Assembly: GCA_963807865.1 (NCBI GenBank)
Contig: CAWEDK010000032.1
Coordinates: 91,127 to 155,126, forward strand
Origin: VAZQ01 sp963807865
Lineage (GTDB): Bacteria > Pseudomonadota > Alphaproteobacteria > Rhizobiales > Xanthobacteraceae
Direction: 5' to 3'
DNA length: 64,000 bases
Part shown: piece after piece, positions 46,561-55,728 of the stretch
How positions within the stretch are numbered: the stretch's first letter is position 1
How the letters are laid out: each line of letters opens with the position of its first letter
Notes under the pieces: model-generated
What the model was told of the DNA's origin: nothing
What the model saw: only the letters and a program-made list of their open reading frames with translations
The model's database searches: none
Position numbers and translations under genes: made by a program

Positions 46561-47853
46561 TTACTCCGCCTGCAAGAGGAAGGCCTGCCAGCCGCGCCAG
46601 AACGCCCGCTGTGGCAATTCATCCTTGGTATCGCCGATCCTATCTTCGCCGTTGACGTCAAATCCCTTCGACAGATCGTTCCACGGCGCTTCGCGCGCCG
46701 CCGAAGCGGCGCGCTGACAGGATTCCAACGCCTCGATATCGTCCGGCGTCGCAAAGCCGCCGGGCCCGAGGAACTCGAGGAAATTGGTGAGCCTGCGGGA
46801 AAGCGCAGGTTTGCCGACCTCCTCGAGCGGCGCCAGCGACCAAACACTGATATCCATGTGATCGGGCGCGATGGGCTGGAAGACGCGCACCGTGATCGAC
46901 ATGATGTCGTTGATGACGAGATTGGGGAAGATCAGCATGTTGCGCGCGCATTTCGCCATGCGGTCGGCCCGCTCCTGGCCGTATTGCTGCACGAGCCGCG
47001 CGTAGATCGCATCGATCTCTACCCTGGCCTCCTCGCCCCACAGCGAAATCCATTGCGCGATCGGGCGGCCGTAGGTTGCCCGCCGCTCGACAACCGAATG
47101 GCCGTTGCCCAGATCAATCGCCTGCCCTTCCATCTTGCCGCGGCGCATGGCGTTGCCGGAGTTGGTCGCGATCAGATCGAGGTAGGTCGGGTGCAACGTT
47201 TCGACGTGCAGGATGTCGGTTGAATTCTCGGCCAGGAGCTTCCAGTTCGCACGGGCGCTGTACTCCTGCACACCGCCGACGATGTGCATGCCCTGCTCCG
47301 CCTGGTCGACGATGACATCGATGTAGTCGCACACCTTTCCCAGATAGTTCTTCAGGCTGACCGCAGCGGGATCGAAATTCAGGAACCAGAAGCCGCGATA
47401 GGCTTCGAACCGCGGCACCGGGACCATGTCGTTGCGGCCCATCGTATTGAAGTCGCGCGGGTAGGTTTCCGGCTCGGCGATGCTCATCGCCCGCCCAGTG
47501 TTCTCGAACGTCCAGCCATGATAGATGCAGCTGAAGTTCCGCGCCTGACCCTCGCGATGCCGACAGATCTGCGCGCCGCGGTGCGGACAAATGTTGAGGA
47601 AGCAGCGGACCTGCCCGTTGCGGTCACGCAGAAAAATCACGGCGCGTCCGCCGACCGTACGGGTCACGAACTGATTGGGCTTCGTCACCTCGGTATCGTG
47701 CCCGACATAGAGCCAGCATCGAGAGAAGATCCACTCCATTTCGGCGCGGAATATCTCGGGATCCGTATAGTTCGCCCGCGCCACGTTGAACCGGCCGCTC
47801 TCCACATCGGCGCGGACCGCCGCGCTGATAGCGGGCGCGTGCAGTGACGGCAT
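46561..47853 (-). CDS. Aromatic-ring-hydroxylating dioxygenase, alpha subunit
   Basis: 430 residues. The Rieske motif is CPHRGAQICRHREGQ with CIYHGWTFENTG. The catalytic iron site is NSTDILHVETLHPTYLD with D-x-x-H-x-x-x-x-H. YTDPEIFRAEMEWIFSRCW is the usual alpha opening. With the beta subunit it adds both oxygen atoms to an aromatic ring; electron-transfer partners are not in the window. Similar to benzoate/biphenyl-type enzymes, but the substrate cannot be read from the motifs. The frame is intact. Confidence 0.94.
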   Translation of the reverse strand: MPSLHAPAISAAVRADVESGRFNVARANYTDPEIFRAEMEWIFSRCWLYVGHDTEVTKPNQFVTRTVGGRAVIFLRDRNGQVRCFLNICPHRGAQICRHREGQARNFSCIYHGWTFENTGRAMSIAEPETYPRDFNTMGRNDMVPVPRFEAYRGFWFLNFDPAAVSLKNYLGKVCDYIDVIVDQAEQGMHIVGGVQEYSARANWKLLAENSTDILHVETLHPTYLDLIATNSGNAMRRGKMEGQAIDLGNGHSVVERRATYGRPIAQWISLWGEEARVEIDAIYARLVQQYGQERADRMAKCARNMLIFPNLVINDIMSITVRVFQPIAPDHMDISVWSLAPLEEVGKPALSRRLTNFLEFLGPGGFATPDDIEALESCQRAASAAREAPWNDLSKGFDVNGEDRIGDTKDELPQRAFWRGWQAFLLQAE

Positions 47854-48169
47854 GATCGATCTCTCCCAGAAACGGACTTTGGCACCCCCTGAGAACGCGC
47901 GGCGCCAGCACGAACGAGGTCGTTCGGCATCCTCCGCAACTTATTTGCGAAAATCAATAGTATTAATTCGAAAATATTAAGGATGCGGGAATCGCAAACG
48001 CTGGACCGTGGTCAATGCGAGAGCCGCCGCCACTGCGCGGAGGCGTCATTCCGCAGTACGCCGGCCGCGCTAGCCCGGAATTCAAAAAGCCGGCAACTGT
48101 TAGGTTCTTGGGCCGACCGCGTCGGAGCACACCACCGGAAAGACCCGGACGCGTCTATTCAGCAAGTCG
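47854..48169. promoter_or_regulatory. AT-rich promoter region of the dioxygenase operon
   Basis: A 316-base gap between two minus-strand genes with an AT-rich core at 47940-47982. In that core, TTAAT and ATTAA flank TCGAAAAT (47963-47980), a semi-palindrome of the size of a MarR operator. It lies 110 bases upstream of the dioxygenase alpha gene. I see no gene in the remaining stretch. Confidence 0.4.
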
Positions 48170-49618
48170 CTAGAGTTTCGGCACGCTGGGGCCGCCTGTT
48201 ACGCGCTCAACCGCGGATGCAATCCGCAGGAGCTTCAGGTCGTCACCGAGCGAGGTAAACAGCGTCACGCCGAATGGTGTGCCGGAGGCAGCAAGGCCGG
48301 CCGGCAGCGCGACCACGGGCGCTCCGGCCTTGCCGGTGCATTTCGCCGCCGATCCCATCGGTGCGATCAGGACGTCCGCGCCGGCCATTTCCAGAGCAGC
48401 ATCGATGCCGGCCGTCCGGCTCAACGCGATATCGCGCGCACGATCCGCGAGATAAGCGGGATCGCGCAGCCCGGCGGTCGCATTCGCGGCAATGAGCAGC
48501 GCCTGACCGTAAGGAATTGCGTCGGGCCGCTGTTCGTTCCAGGCGATGAGCGCTTCGAGGCTGACGATCCCGCAAGGCTGATTGTGCGCCTCAAGAAAGT
48601 CGTTAAGCGCTGCCTTGAATTCGGTGCGGAACACGCAGGAGCGGACGTCCTGCAACTGCTCTGCGCTGGGGAGATCGCAAGGATCGACGATGCGGGCGCC
48701 GGCGCGAGAGAGCCGTGACAGAACGTCTTCAAACAATGGCAGAACCGCGCTCAGGTCGGCGCGATCCGCGATCGTACGGCGCGGCACGCCGATGCGCACA
48801 CCGGTGAGCGTGTCGAGCCGTTCAAGTCCGTCTCGCCACGTGGGGTGGATGAGCGTGAGCGTATCTTTGATGTCGGCACCTGCGATCGCGGCGGCGACCA
48901 GCGCGGCGTCGTCCACCGTGCGGGCGAGCGGCCCTGGCGAATCCTGGCTGGGCACGAGCGGGACCACACCGTTGCGGCTGATGATGCCGACACTCGGCTT
49001 GTAACCGACAACTGAGGAATAGCAGGCCGGCGTCTGGATGGAATTCTGCGTCTCGCTGCCGATCGCGATCGGCGCGAGAGCTACGGCCACCGCCGCCGCC
49101 GAACCGACGCTCGATCCCTGCCCGCGACCGTATTCGATACCGTGGGGATTGCATACAACGCCGCCTGCGGCGCTGAATCCCGATGGCATCACGTCGGACA
49201 CATAGTCTGCGAACTCGGTCATGTTGGTCTTACCCAGCACGACCGCACCCGCTTCGCGCAGGCGGCGCACCAGCGTGGCCTCACGGCGCGGCATGAAGTC
49301 GGCGAGCGCAGCGGCGCCGGCGGATGCTCTCATGCCCGTGACGAGGATGTTGTCCTTGAGCAGAATCGGGATGCCATGCAGCGGCCCCCGATCGACGCCG
49401 CGCGCCATTTCGTCGTCGCGCTCGGCCGCATCATCGAGTGCGTGGGGATTGAGCGCGCGCACCGCATTGAGCGCCGGGCCCGTGCGATTGAAAGCCTCGA
49501 TCCGCGCCAGATACCAGCGAACCGCCTCGCTTACCGAAATCCGGCGCGAGCGATATTCGCTGCCGATCGCCGACACCGAACCGTCGGTCAGGCAATGTTC
49601 AATACTGCTGTTGACCAT
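48170..49618 (-). CDS. Amidase signature family hydrolase
   Basis: 482 residues from the ATG at 49618. The Ser-cisSer-Lys triad can be traced: Lys in PLHGIPILLKDNILVTGMRA, cis-Ser in GRGQGSSVGSAAAVAVALAP and the nucleophile Ser in IAIGSETQNSIQTPACYS. The usual G-G-S-I-R around the nucleophile is N-S-I-Q here. Enzymes of this class split amides, and in this island they could open an amide-bearing aromatic compound. A MarR gene follows upstream. The frame is intact. Confidence 0.9.
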   Translation of the reverse strand: MVNSSIEHCLTDGSVSAIGSEYRSRRISVSEAVRWYLARIEAFNRTGPALNAVRALNPHALDDAAERDDEMARGVDRGPLHGIPILLKDNILVTGMRASAGAAALADFMPRREATLVRRLREAGAVVLGKTNMTEFADYVSDVMPSGFSAAGGVVCNPHGIEYGRGQGSSVGSAAAVAVALAPIAIGSETQNSIQTPACYSSVVGYKPSVGIISRNGVVPLVPSQDSPGPLARTVDDAALVAAAIAGADIKDTLTLIHPTWRDGLERLDTLTGVRIGVPRRTIADRADLSAVLPLFEDVLSRLSRAGARIVDPCDLPSAEQLQDVRSCVFRTEFKAALNDFLEAHNQPCGIVSLEALIAWNEQRPDAIPYGQALLIAANATAGLRDPAYLADRARDIALSRTAGIDAALEMAGADVLIAPMGSAAKCTGKAGAPVVALPAGLAASGTPFGVTLFTSLGDDLKLLRIASAVERVTGGPSVPKL

Positions 49619-49659
49619 CCCTCGCCCGCTCCGCACGAGCCCACACGGACCGCGTCGTC

Positions 49660-50178
49660 CTACGACCGGCGGCGCGATGCTGGATCGAATTTCTTCCACG
49701 CCTGCTTGCCGTCGAACATCGTGCTGGCGCGTTGCTGCAATTTATCGAGCAGGCGGTAGAGCGATTCGCGCTCCCACGGATCGAGCGCACCGAGAAATTC
49801 GGTCTCGATCGCGTGCCGCATGGTCTCCAGCTCGCGATGCGCGCGCTTGCCCTTCGCGGTAAGGGACAGCGACACGCGTCGCTTGTCGGAGTGCTTCTGG
49901 TTGCGGCGCATCAAACCGCGCGCCACCAGTTGGTCGACGATGCGCGTGATTTTGTCGCGCTCCAGCTTGGTCAGCCGCGCTACCTCGCTCGGCGAAATCT
50001 CGGTACGGTCGCCGATCACGCTGAAGATGCGCCACGCATTCGCCGGCCGTCCGAATTTCGCAACATAAAACGCCGCGAGGCACCGCTGCACCTCGGTGAC
50101 CAGAAGCCAGAAACGGTAGATGCTGCGCTCTTCCAGCGCGAAGCGAATACCGTCGGGATGGGACAGCCTGCTTTCCAT
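49660..50178 (-). CDS. MarR-family transcriptional regulator
   Basis: 172 residues from the ATG at 50178. The winged helix is NAWRIFSVIGDRTEISPSEV, TKLERDKITRIVDQLVARGL and HSDKRRVSLSLTAKGKRAHR. It is clearly related to the first MarR gene (43658), with similar C-terminal regions. It is divergent from the second Liv operon (start 50384), and a perfect palindrome lies between them, so it probably controls that transporter and perhaps the amidase. Confidence 0.92.
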   Translation of the reverse strand: MESRLSHPDGIRFALEERSIYRFWLLVTEVQRCLAAFYVAKFGRPANAWRIFSVIGDRTEISPSEVARLTKLERDKITRIVDQLVARGLMRRNQKHSDKRRVSLSLTAKGKRAHRELETMRHAIETEFLGALDPWERESLYRLLDKLQQRASTMFDGKQAWKKFDPASRRRS

Positions 50179-50284
50179 ACTCGATGCTCGTCGCGGGCGC
50201 AGCAAAGCGCTCGGGTAGCTTCCTCATAGCATGTGCGCCGACCGAACTCACGCTGCCAGTACACGTTTCGAGGTAGTTGTATTT

Positions 50285-50294
50285 GTCAATTGAC
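50285..50294. promoter_or_regulatory. Candidate MarR operator palindrome
   Basis: The perfect 10-base palindrome GTCAATTGAC lies between the divergent MarR gene and Liv operon, about 90 bases before the latter's start. MarR proteins typically bind palindromes around TTG...CAA halves. Role inferred from position. Confidence 0.4.
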
Positions 50295-50383
50295 TTGGGA
50301 TTGGCGCCCACTTTAGAGTAATTGTCAGACTTGTCGCTGCCGCTACATGCGCCGAGCGGACATTCAAATCGAAGAGGGACGGC

Positions 50384-51586
50384 ATGCTGATGCTTGGCAC
50401 AGTGCGGATGTCGTTGGACGAGCAATGCGGCCGGACCAGCGGGTTGAACCGGCGGGCCCTTTTCGCGGGCGCTCTGACGGCCCTCGTTGCAGTCGGTTCT
50501 CCTAATGCTGCAAAGGCAGATGTCACGTTGGGCGTCCTTTTGCCCGCGACCGGCCGCGCCGCCTCCTACGGCCAGCAGCAGAAATCGGCGATCGAGATGT
50601 TCATGGAGCGATATGCCGACCTCGGCAAAGCGGGCAAGCTCAAGCTCATCATCTACGATACCCGTGGCGACAATACCGAGGCCATTAACCTGACGCGCAA
50701 GCTGATCTCGACCGACAACGTGCTCGCGGTGGTGGGCCCGCAGTTCAGCTCGGAGGCGGAGGTGAGCTTCCCGCTCGGTGTGCGCGGCGAGACCGTCATG
50801 CTGACGCCGATGGCCGCGAAGCCCGGCATTGCCGGCGCCAACCGTCCGTGGGCGTTCCGCTTCGCCCTGACGACAGAAAACGACTACCGGCCGCTGCTCG
50901 ACGCCTGGCTCAAGCGCCAGTCAAAGCCGATCAAGAAGGTCGTCGTGCTGCATGATGCCAAGGACGCGGTCTCGAGCTTCGACGGCAAGAACGTATTTCC
51001 GATGCTGCTCAAGGAGCATGGTGTCGAGGTGACAGACACCATCTCGTTCCAGACCGGCGACATCGACTATTCGGCGCAAGTCACCAAGGCCAAGGGCCAT
51101 TCGCCCGACGGCATCGTGGTGTCAGCTCTCTATAATGAGGCCGGCAACGTTACGCGCGAATTGCGCAAGCAGGGAATGAACCAGCCGATCGTGGCGGGGG
51201 TCGGCGTGAACGATCCCCGCTTCATTCAGATCGCGGGACCCGCGGCCGAAGGCGTGATGGCGGCGTTCGATTTCTTCGCCGAGAATCCCAACCCGGCCGT
51301 CGCCGCATGGGTTTCGGAGTTCGAGCGGCGCTTTAAGGTCCAGCCCAGCAATGCCGCCGGCTTGATCTACGACAGCCTCTTCCTGATGCGTGATTGCATC
51401 ATGCGGCTGGGTCTCACCGGCACGGACATCAAGGTCGAGCGTGTCAAGATTCGCGACTGCTGGGCCACCATGACGGATCGCGAGGCACCGTTGACCGGCG
51501 CCACCTCGATCGACAAGAACGGCGATGCGGTTCGCAAGCCGGTGATCCTGCAGGCCAAGGGCGACCGGTTCGTGGTCGCGCAATAG
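50384..51586 (+). CDS. ABC transporter substrate-binding protein of the second Liv operon
   Basis: 400 residues. The signal region is RRALFAGALTALVAVGSPNA, cleaved before KADVTLG. The fold opens with VTLGVLLPATGRAASYGQQQ, then KLKLIIYDTRGDNTEAINL and NVLAVVGPQFSSEAEVSFP. It is the receptor for the LivHMGF genes that follow. Starts at 50384 and 50390 are both open; the twin-arginine-like RRALF suits either. Ligand unknown; the catabolic surroundings suggest an aromatic or amide compound. Confidence 0.92.
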   Translation: MLMLGTVRMSLDEQCGRTSGLNRRALFAGALTALVAVGSPNAAKADVTLGVLLPATGRAASYGQQQKSAIEMFMERYADLGKAGKLKLIIYDTRGDNTEAINLTRKLISTDNVLAVVGPQFSSEAEVSFPLGVRGETVMLTPMAAKPGIAGANRPWAFRFALTTENDYRPLLDAWLKRQSKPIKKVVVLHDAKDAVSSFDGKNVFPMLLKEHGVEVTDTISFQTGDIDYSAQVTKAKGHSPDGIVVSALYNEAGNVTRELRKQGMNQPIVAGVGVNDPRFIQIAGPAAEGVMAAFDFFAENPNPAVAAWVSEFERRFKVQPSNAAGLIYDSLFLMRDCIMRLGLTGTDIKVERVKIRDCWATMTDREAPLTGATSIDKNGDAVRKPVILQAKGDRFVVAQ

Positions 51587-51638
51587 TCCGCAAGTGTGCG
51601 TCGCTCATCAGGGCCCGTGAGGGGCCCGTCGCAGGCGA

Positions 51639-52526
51639 GTGCCTCTCGTGCTTCTGCAGCAACTCGCCAATGGCGTCATGTTGGGCAGCACCTATGCTCT
51701 CGTCGCCATCGGCTACTCGCTCGTCTTCGGTGTCCTGAGGGTCCTGCACCTCGCGCATGGCGAGGTGTACATGATCGGCGCATTCGTGGGCGTACAGGCC
51801 GTGCTCTGGCTGAGCGTCGGCCCCTTCGTTGCGCTGATCGGCGGCCTTTTCGGTGCGGCCGTGCTCGGTGTCGTGCTGGAACTGGTAGCGTTCCGGCCGA
51901 TCCGCAAGCGTCAGGGCAGCTTCCTTGCGCCCATCGTCAGCAGCATCGGCGCCGGACTGGTGCTCCAGGAGATCATGACCAAGATCTTCGGTTCCGAGCA
52001 GATCGGATTTCCGGAGCAGTTTTCGAGCCGCGTCTACGATCTTGGCTTTGTGTCGGTGAGCGGCGCACACCTTTTCATCCTGGCCGTGGCGTTCGGCGCC
52101 ATGGCGATCCTGCACCTGTTCGTCACGCGCAGCCGCTACGGCATGGCGATGCGGGCGACTGCCGAAAACCTGCAGGTTGCGAGCATTCTCGGCATCAACG
52201 TCGATCACGTAATCCTGGTAACCTTCGCGGTGGCGTCCGCGCTCGCCGGGATCGCGGGCGTGCTGGTCGGGCTCAACTACAACGCCATTTCACCGCACAT
52301 GGGCATCGACATGACCACCAAGGGACTCGCCGTCATGCTGATCGGCGGGCTCGGCAGCATCTATGGCGCGATGGCGGGCGGCCTGCTGCTGGGGATCGTC
52401 GAGGTGATCAGTGTCGCTTATCTCGCCTCCTCCTACCGGGACGCATTCGCGTTTTGCCTCATGATCATCGTGCTGCTGTTGCGGCCGCGCGGCCTGTTCT
52501 CGGCCGGCATGGATGTCGAGCGTTGA
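51639..52526 (+). CDS. livH: Branched-chain amino-acid-type ABC transporter permease (LivH)
   Basis: 295 residues from a GTG at 51639. Typical marks are VLLQQLANGVMLGSTYALVA, GYSLVFGVLRVLHLAHGEVY and TTKGLAVMLIGGLGSIYGAM. Polytopic throughout. The gene is 52 bases downstream of its receptor and three bases before livM. It has the same order as the first Liv operon but a different strand and sequence, so it is a paralogous system rather than a copy. Confidence 0.93.
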   Translation: MPLVLLQQLANGVMLGSTYALVAIGYSLVFGVLRVLHLAHGEVYMIGAFVGVQAVLWLSVGPFVALIGGLFGAAVLGVVLELVAFRPIRKRQGSFLAPIVSSIGAGLVLQEIMTKIFGSEQIGFPEQFSSRVYDLGFVSVSGAHLFILAVAFGAMAILHLFVTRSRYGMAMRATAENLQVASILGINVDHVILVTFAVASALAGIAGVLVGLNYNAISPHMGIDMTTKGLAVMLIGGLGSIYGAMAGGLLLGIVEVISVAYLASSYRDAFAFCLMIIVLLLRPRGLFSAGMDVER

Positions 52527-52529
52527 GCC

Positions 52530-53345
52530 ATGCTGGGGGGATACTGGGAATCGGTGGCGATCTTTCTCTGCATCAATGCCCTGATGGCGATGAGCGTCTA
52601 TGTGCCGTTGACCGCAGGGCTGATCTCCCTCGGTCAGGGCGGCTTCATGGCGATCGGCGCTTACGTGAGCGCGATCATGACCAAGGCGGGCTATCCGTTT
52701 GTCCTCGCCTTGCCGGCCGGCGCGCTGCTGGCGGCATTTTTCGGATTGATTGTCGGCGCGCCGGCGCTGCGCGTGCGCGGCATGTACCTGATGATCCTAA
52801 CGCTCGGATTCGGCGAGATCGTGCGGGTGTTCTTCCTGAATTTCGAGCCGACCGGCGGACCGTCCGGACTCGGCGGCATTCCTCCCCTCACTGAGTTGTC
52901 ATGGGTGGTCGCTGCCTGCGTCCTGACGATGGCGGTGCTCTTTCGCATCCGCTGGGCGAGACTCGGGCGCGCGATGATCGCCGTACACGAAGACGATGTC
53001 GCGGCCGAAGCGATGGGCATCAATCTCCTTCGCGTCAAGCTTGTGGCGTTCTCGCTCGGCGCACTGCTCGCCGGACTTGCCGGCGGCTTCTACGCACATC
53101 AGGCGCTGTTCATCGACGCCAACCAGTTTGATTTTTCCCGCTCGGCCGTCGCGTTTCTTTACGTCGTGCTCGGCGGACCGGCTACCCCGCTCGGCCCGAT
53201 GGTCGGCGCGGGGATTCTCACGCTGCTGCCGGAGGCGCTGCGCTTCATCCAGGAATGGCGCATGACCTTCGTGGGTGCGCTGCTTGTGGCCGTCGCCATC
53301 TGGCGACCGAACGGACTGATCACCACCCTGCGGTGGCGGAGATAA
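52530..53345 (+). CDS. livM: Branched-chain amino-acid-type ABC transporter permease (LivM)
   Basis: 271 residues, shorter than the other LivM in the window because the N-terminal helices are trimmed. The core is VYVPLTAGLISLGQGGFMAI, RVRGMYLMILTLGFGEIVRV and EAMGINLLRVKLVAFSLGAL. It starts with ATG three bases after livH and is followed by livG three bases later. Confidence 0.92.
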   Translation: MLGGYWESVAIFLCINALMAMSVYVPLTAGLISLGQGGFMAIGAYVSAIMTKAGYPFVLALPAGALLAAFFGLIVGAPALRVRGMYLMILTLGFGEIVRVFFLNFEPTGGPSGLGGIPPLTELSWVVAACVLTMAVLFRIRWARLGRAMIAVHEDDVAAEAMGINLLRVKLVAFSLGALLAGLAGGFYAHQALFIDANQFDFSRSAVAFLYVVLGGPATPLGPMVGAGILTLLPEALRFIQEWRMTFVGALLVAVAIWRPNGLITTLRWRR

Positions 53346-53348
53346 CGC

Positions 53349-54107
53349 GTGCTCAGAGTCGCAGGAGTCAGCAAACGTTTCGGCGGCTACCTGGCACTTG
53401 ACGAGGTGTCGTGCGAGATCGCGGCGGGCCGCATTCACGCGCTGATCGGGCCAAACGGCGCCGGCAAGACGACATTGTTCAACGTCATCTGCGGCATGCT
53501 TCCACCGAGCGACGGACAGGTCTATTTCGCCGGCGAGGACTACACCGGCCGCCGGCCCGATCTGGTGCTCGCCATGGGGATCGCCCGCAACTTTCAGCAG
53601 GTGCGGCTGTTTCCCGGACTCTCCGTCGTCGAGAACATCGCGATCGGCTGTCATTCACCGACCGGCGGCAACGCCTGGAGTGCCTTGCTCCGGCTGGGCT
53701 TCTTTGAGGGGCAGGCGGAGCGCACGGCACGTGCCAAGACGGCGGAGTTGCTCTCGCTCGTCGGGATCGAAGCACGTTCGGACGAACTTCCCTCCGAGCT
53801 GACGCTGGTGATGCAACGCCGCTTGGAGATCGCCCGTGCGCTGGCGAGCGGACCGCGCCTTCTTCTGCTCGACGAGCCGGCCGCCGGCATGAACCCCTCC
53901 GAAACCGTCGAACTGGGCGAACTCATCCGCCGCATTTGCGCGTCAGGCACAACCGTACTGCTCGTCGAGCACAACATGCGGCTGGTGATGGCGGTCGCAG
54001 AGCGCATTACGGTGCTCAGCGCAGGGAGGGTCATCGCCGACGGACCTCCCGCCGACATCCAGCGGGATGCTGCGGTGATCGACGCCTATCTCGGAGACCC
54101 GCTATGA
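53349..54107 (+). CDS. livG: Branched-chain amino-acid-type ABC transporter ATPase (LivG)
   Basis: 252 residues starting GTG (LRVAGVSKRFGGYLALDEVS). Walker A is ALIGPNGAGKTTLFNVICGM, the LivG stretch is PDLVLAMGIARNFQQVRLFP, the signature region is ELTLVMQRRLEIARALASGP, and Walker B is LLLLDEPAAGMNPSE. The signature L-T-L-V-M-Q replaces the standard L-S-G-G-Q, a clear change of the ATP-contact loop. ATGA overlap with livF. Confidence 0.92.
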   Translation: MLRVAGVSKRFGGYLALDEVSCEIAAGRIHALIGPNGAGKTTLFNVICGMLPPSDGQVYFAGEDYTGRRPDLVLAMGIARNFQQVRLFPGLSVVENIAIGCHSPTGGNAWSALLRLGFFEGQAERTARAKTAELLSLVGIEARSDELPSELTLVMQRRLEIARALASGPRLLLLDEPAAGMNPSETVELGELIRRICASGTTVLLVEHNMRLVMAVAERITVLSAGRVIADGPPADIQRDAAVIDAYLGDPL

Positions 54108-54820
54108 GCCTGCTCTCGGTCAGCAACTTGCGTGTTGCCTACGGCAAGGTCGTGGCGCTCGATGGAGTCTCGCTCAGCGTGAACGAGGGCGAAGTGGTGA
54201 CGCTGGTTGGCGCCAATGGAGCGGGCAAGAGCACGCTGCTCAAGGCGCTGATGGGGCTTGTCCCAATCAGCCAGGGGCAGGTCGAGTTTCGCGGTTCACA
54301 GACGAACGGGCGCCCTACGCATGAGATGGCGCGAATCGGCATCGCCTATGTGCCGGAAGGGCGAGGCACCCTGCGTTTGCTGACGGTGCGCGAGAATCTC
54401 ATTCTTGGCGCCTCCGCACAACCGGGCGGCCGCGATATCGAGAGCGATCTGCGCAACGTCCTCGGCCGGTTTCCGGCCTTGGCGGAGCGCATCGACCAGG
54501 TCGCCGGCACCCTGTCGGGGGGGCAGCAGCAGATGCTGGTCATCGCGCGCGCCCTGATGGCGCGGCCGCGCTTGATGTTGCTCGATGAACCTTCGCTCGG
54601 TCTCGCGCCGCTGATTGCGCGCACGATCTTCGAGATCATCGCCGACTTGCGTTCGCAGGGCGTTACTGTGCTGCTGGTCGAGCAGAACGCCCATGCGGCT
54701 CTCAAGCTGGCAAGCCGCGCCTATGTTCTCGAGATGGGCCGCATCGTGCTCGAGGGCTCAGACTTGCTCGGCGATGCACGCGTGCGGCGCGCCTATCTGG
54801 GCGAGATCGAGGCCTCCTGA
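54104..54820 (+). CDS. livF: Branched-chain amino-acid-type ABC transporter ATPase (LivF)
   Basis: 238 residues from the ATG at 54104, overlapping the livG stop by four bases. Walker A is LVGANGAGKSTLLKALMGLV, the signature is TLSGGQQQMLVIARALMARP and Walker B is RLMLLDEPSLGLAPLIART. The last gene of the operon. Its 3' end overlaps that of the converging deacetylase-fold gene by 28 bases, which leaves no room for a terminator between them. Confidence 0.93.
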   Translation: MSLLSVSNLRVAYGKVVALDGVSLSVNEGEVVTLVGANGAGKSTLLKALMGLVPISQGQVEFRGSQTNGRPTHEMARIGIAYVPEGRGTLRLLTVRENLILGASAQPGGRDIESDLRNVLGRFPALAERIDQVAGTLSGGQQQMLVIARALMARPRLMLLDEPSLGLAPLIARTIFEIIADLRSQGVTVLLVEQNAHAALKLASRAYVLEMGRIVLEGSDLLGDARVRRAYLGEIEAS

Positions 54821-55719
54821 GATCGCCACCACGCCGCAATGGCGCCCGTAGTGGTGATCCATACGTCCTTACGTCCTGCAACGTATTGCAGCACCTCCTC
54901 GAAATACGTCACACGGTAGGGATGCCCCATCAGCCAGGGATGCACATTGAGCACCATAAGCCGCCCTGAGCCGCGGCCATCCTGGACGAGCCGGTCAATA
55001 GCGTCGGTCACGCATTGCACCCAGCGGCGCATGGTGATGCGGCGGTGAAAATGACTGAAGACGTCGTCGCAATCGATCGCGACTGGTAGCGACGTGATTG
55101 GACCGCCCGCGGTCGTCATTGTGTAGGGCTGCTCGTCATTCGGCCAGTCGAGCACATAGTCTACGCCGAGTTCGACAAGCAGCGTTGGCGTACGCGCCGA
55201 TTCACCGTATTCCGGTCCATGCCAGCCAACCGGACGCCGGCCCGCCGCCGCTTCGATCGCGGCCAGCGAACCCGCGATGTAGTCCCGCTCTTCGGCTTCG
55301 CTCATCTTGGCTGAAATCACGCGCGTCACCGCCTGCCCGTGTCCGGCAATCTCGTATCCGCGCTTGACGGCGTCGGCGGCCACCGCCGGGCAATACTTCG
55401 CGGTCAACGCATCGATCGCAACCGTCGTGCTCATGCGATGCCGGTCGAGGGCGTCGAACAGCCGGAAGACGCCGACGCGATTTCCATATGCACGTGCCGT
55501 ATAGACGCGGAAGTCCGGATAAGGGCCGCGACCGAAGCCGCCGGGCACGTTCGGAGGAATAAACGCGTTCTCGGGCGGCTGCATCTCGTAGTATTCGGCG
55601 CTCACCAGGATGGCGAAAGCGAGCGGCATATCGCTCGGCCAGCGCAGAGTCGCGCGGCGCGGCAGCGGCGTGCGCCGGTAGAAGTTGTGGCCGGTGTCGC
55701 TAGCCGCGTTGGTCGTCAC
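54793..55719 (-). CDS. Polysaccharide-deacetylase-fold hydrolase (PuuE-like), variant metal site
   Basis: 308 residues with the NodB-like barrel: MPLAFAILVSAEYYEMQPPE, RVGVFRLFDALDRHRMSTTV, RGYEIAGHGQAVTRVISAKM and WHGPEYGESARTPTLLVELG. The usual H-x-x-x-H of the zinc site is H-G-Q-A-V, so the second His is missing. Close relatives act on cyclic amides such as allantoin. Placed with an amidase and oxygenases, it may open a ring amide. It is cotranscribed with the paralogue just upstream (10 bases apart). Confidence 0.82.
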   Translation of the reverse strand: MTTNAASDTGHNFYRRTPLPRRATLRWPSDMPLAFAILVSAEYYEMQPPENAFIPPNVPGGFGRGPYPDFRVYTARAYGNRVGVFRLFDALDRHRMSTTVAIDALTAKYCPAVAADAVKRGYEIAGHGQAVTRVISAKMSEAEERDYIAGSLAAIEAAAGRRPVGWHGPEYGESARTPTLLVELGVDYVLDWPNDEQPYTMTTAGGPITSLPVAIDCDDVFSHFHRRITMRRWVQCVTDAIDRLVQDGRGSGRLMVLNVHPWLMGHPYRVTYFEEVLQYVAGRKDVWITTTGAIAAWWRSQEASISPR

Positions 55720-55728
55720 TGGCGTGGC

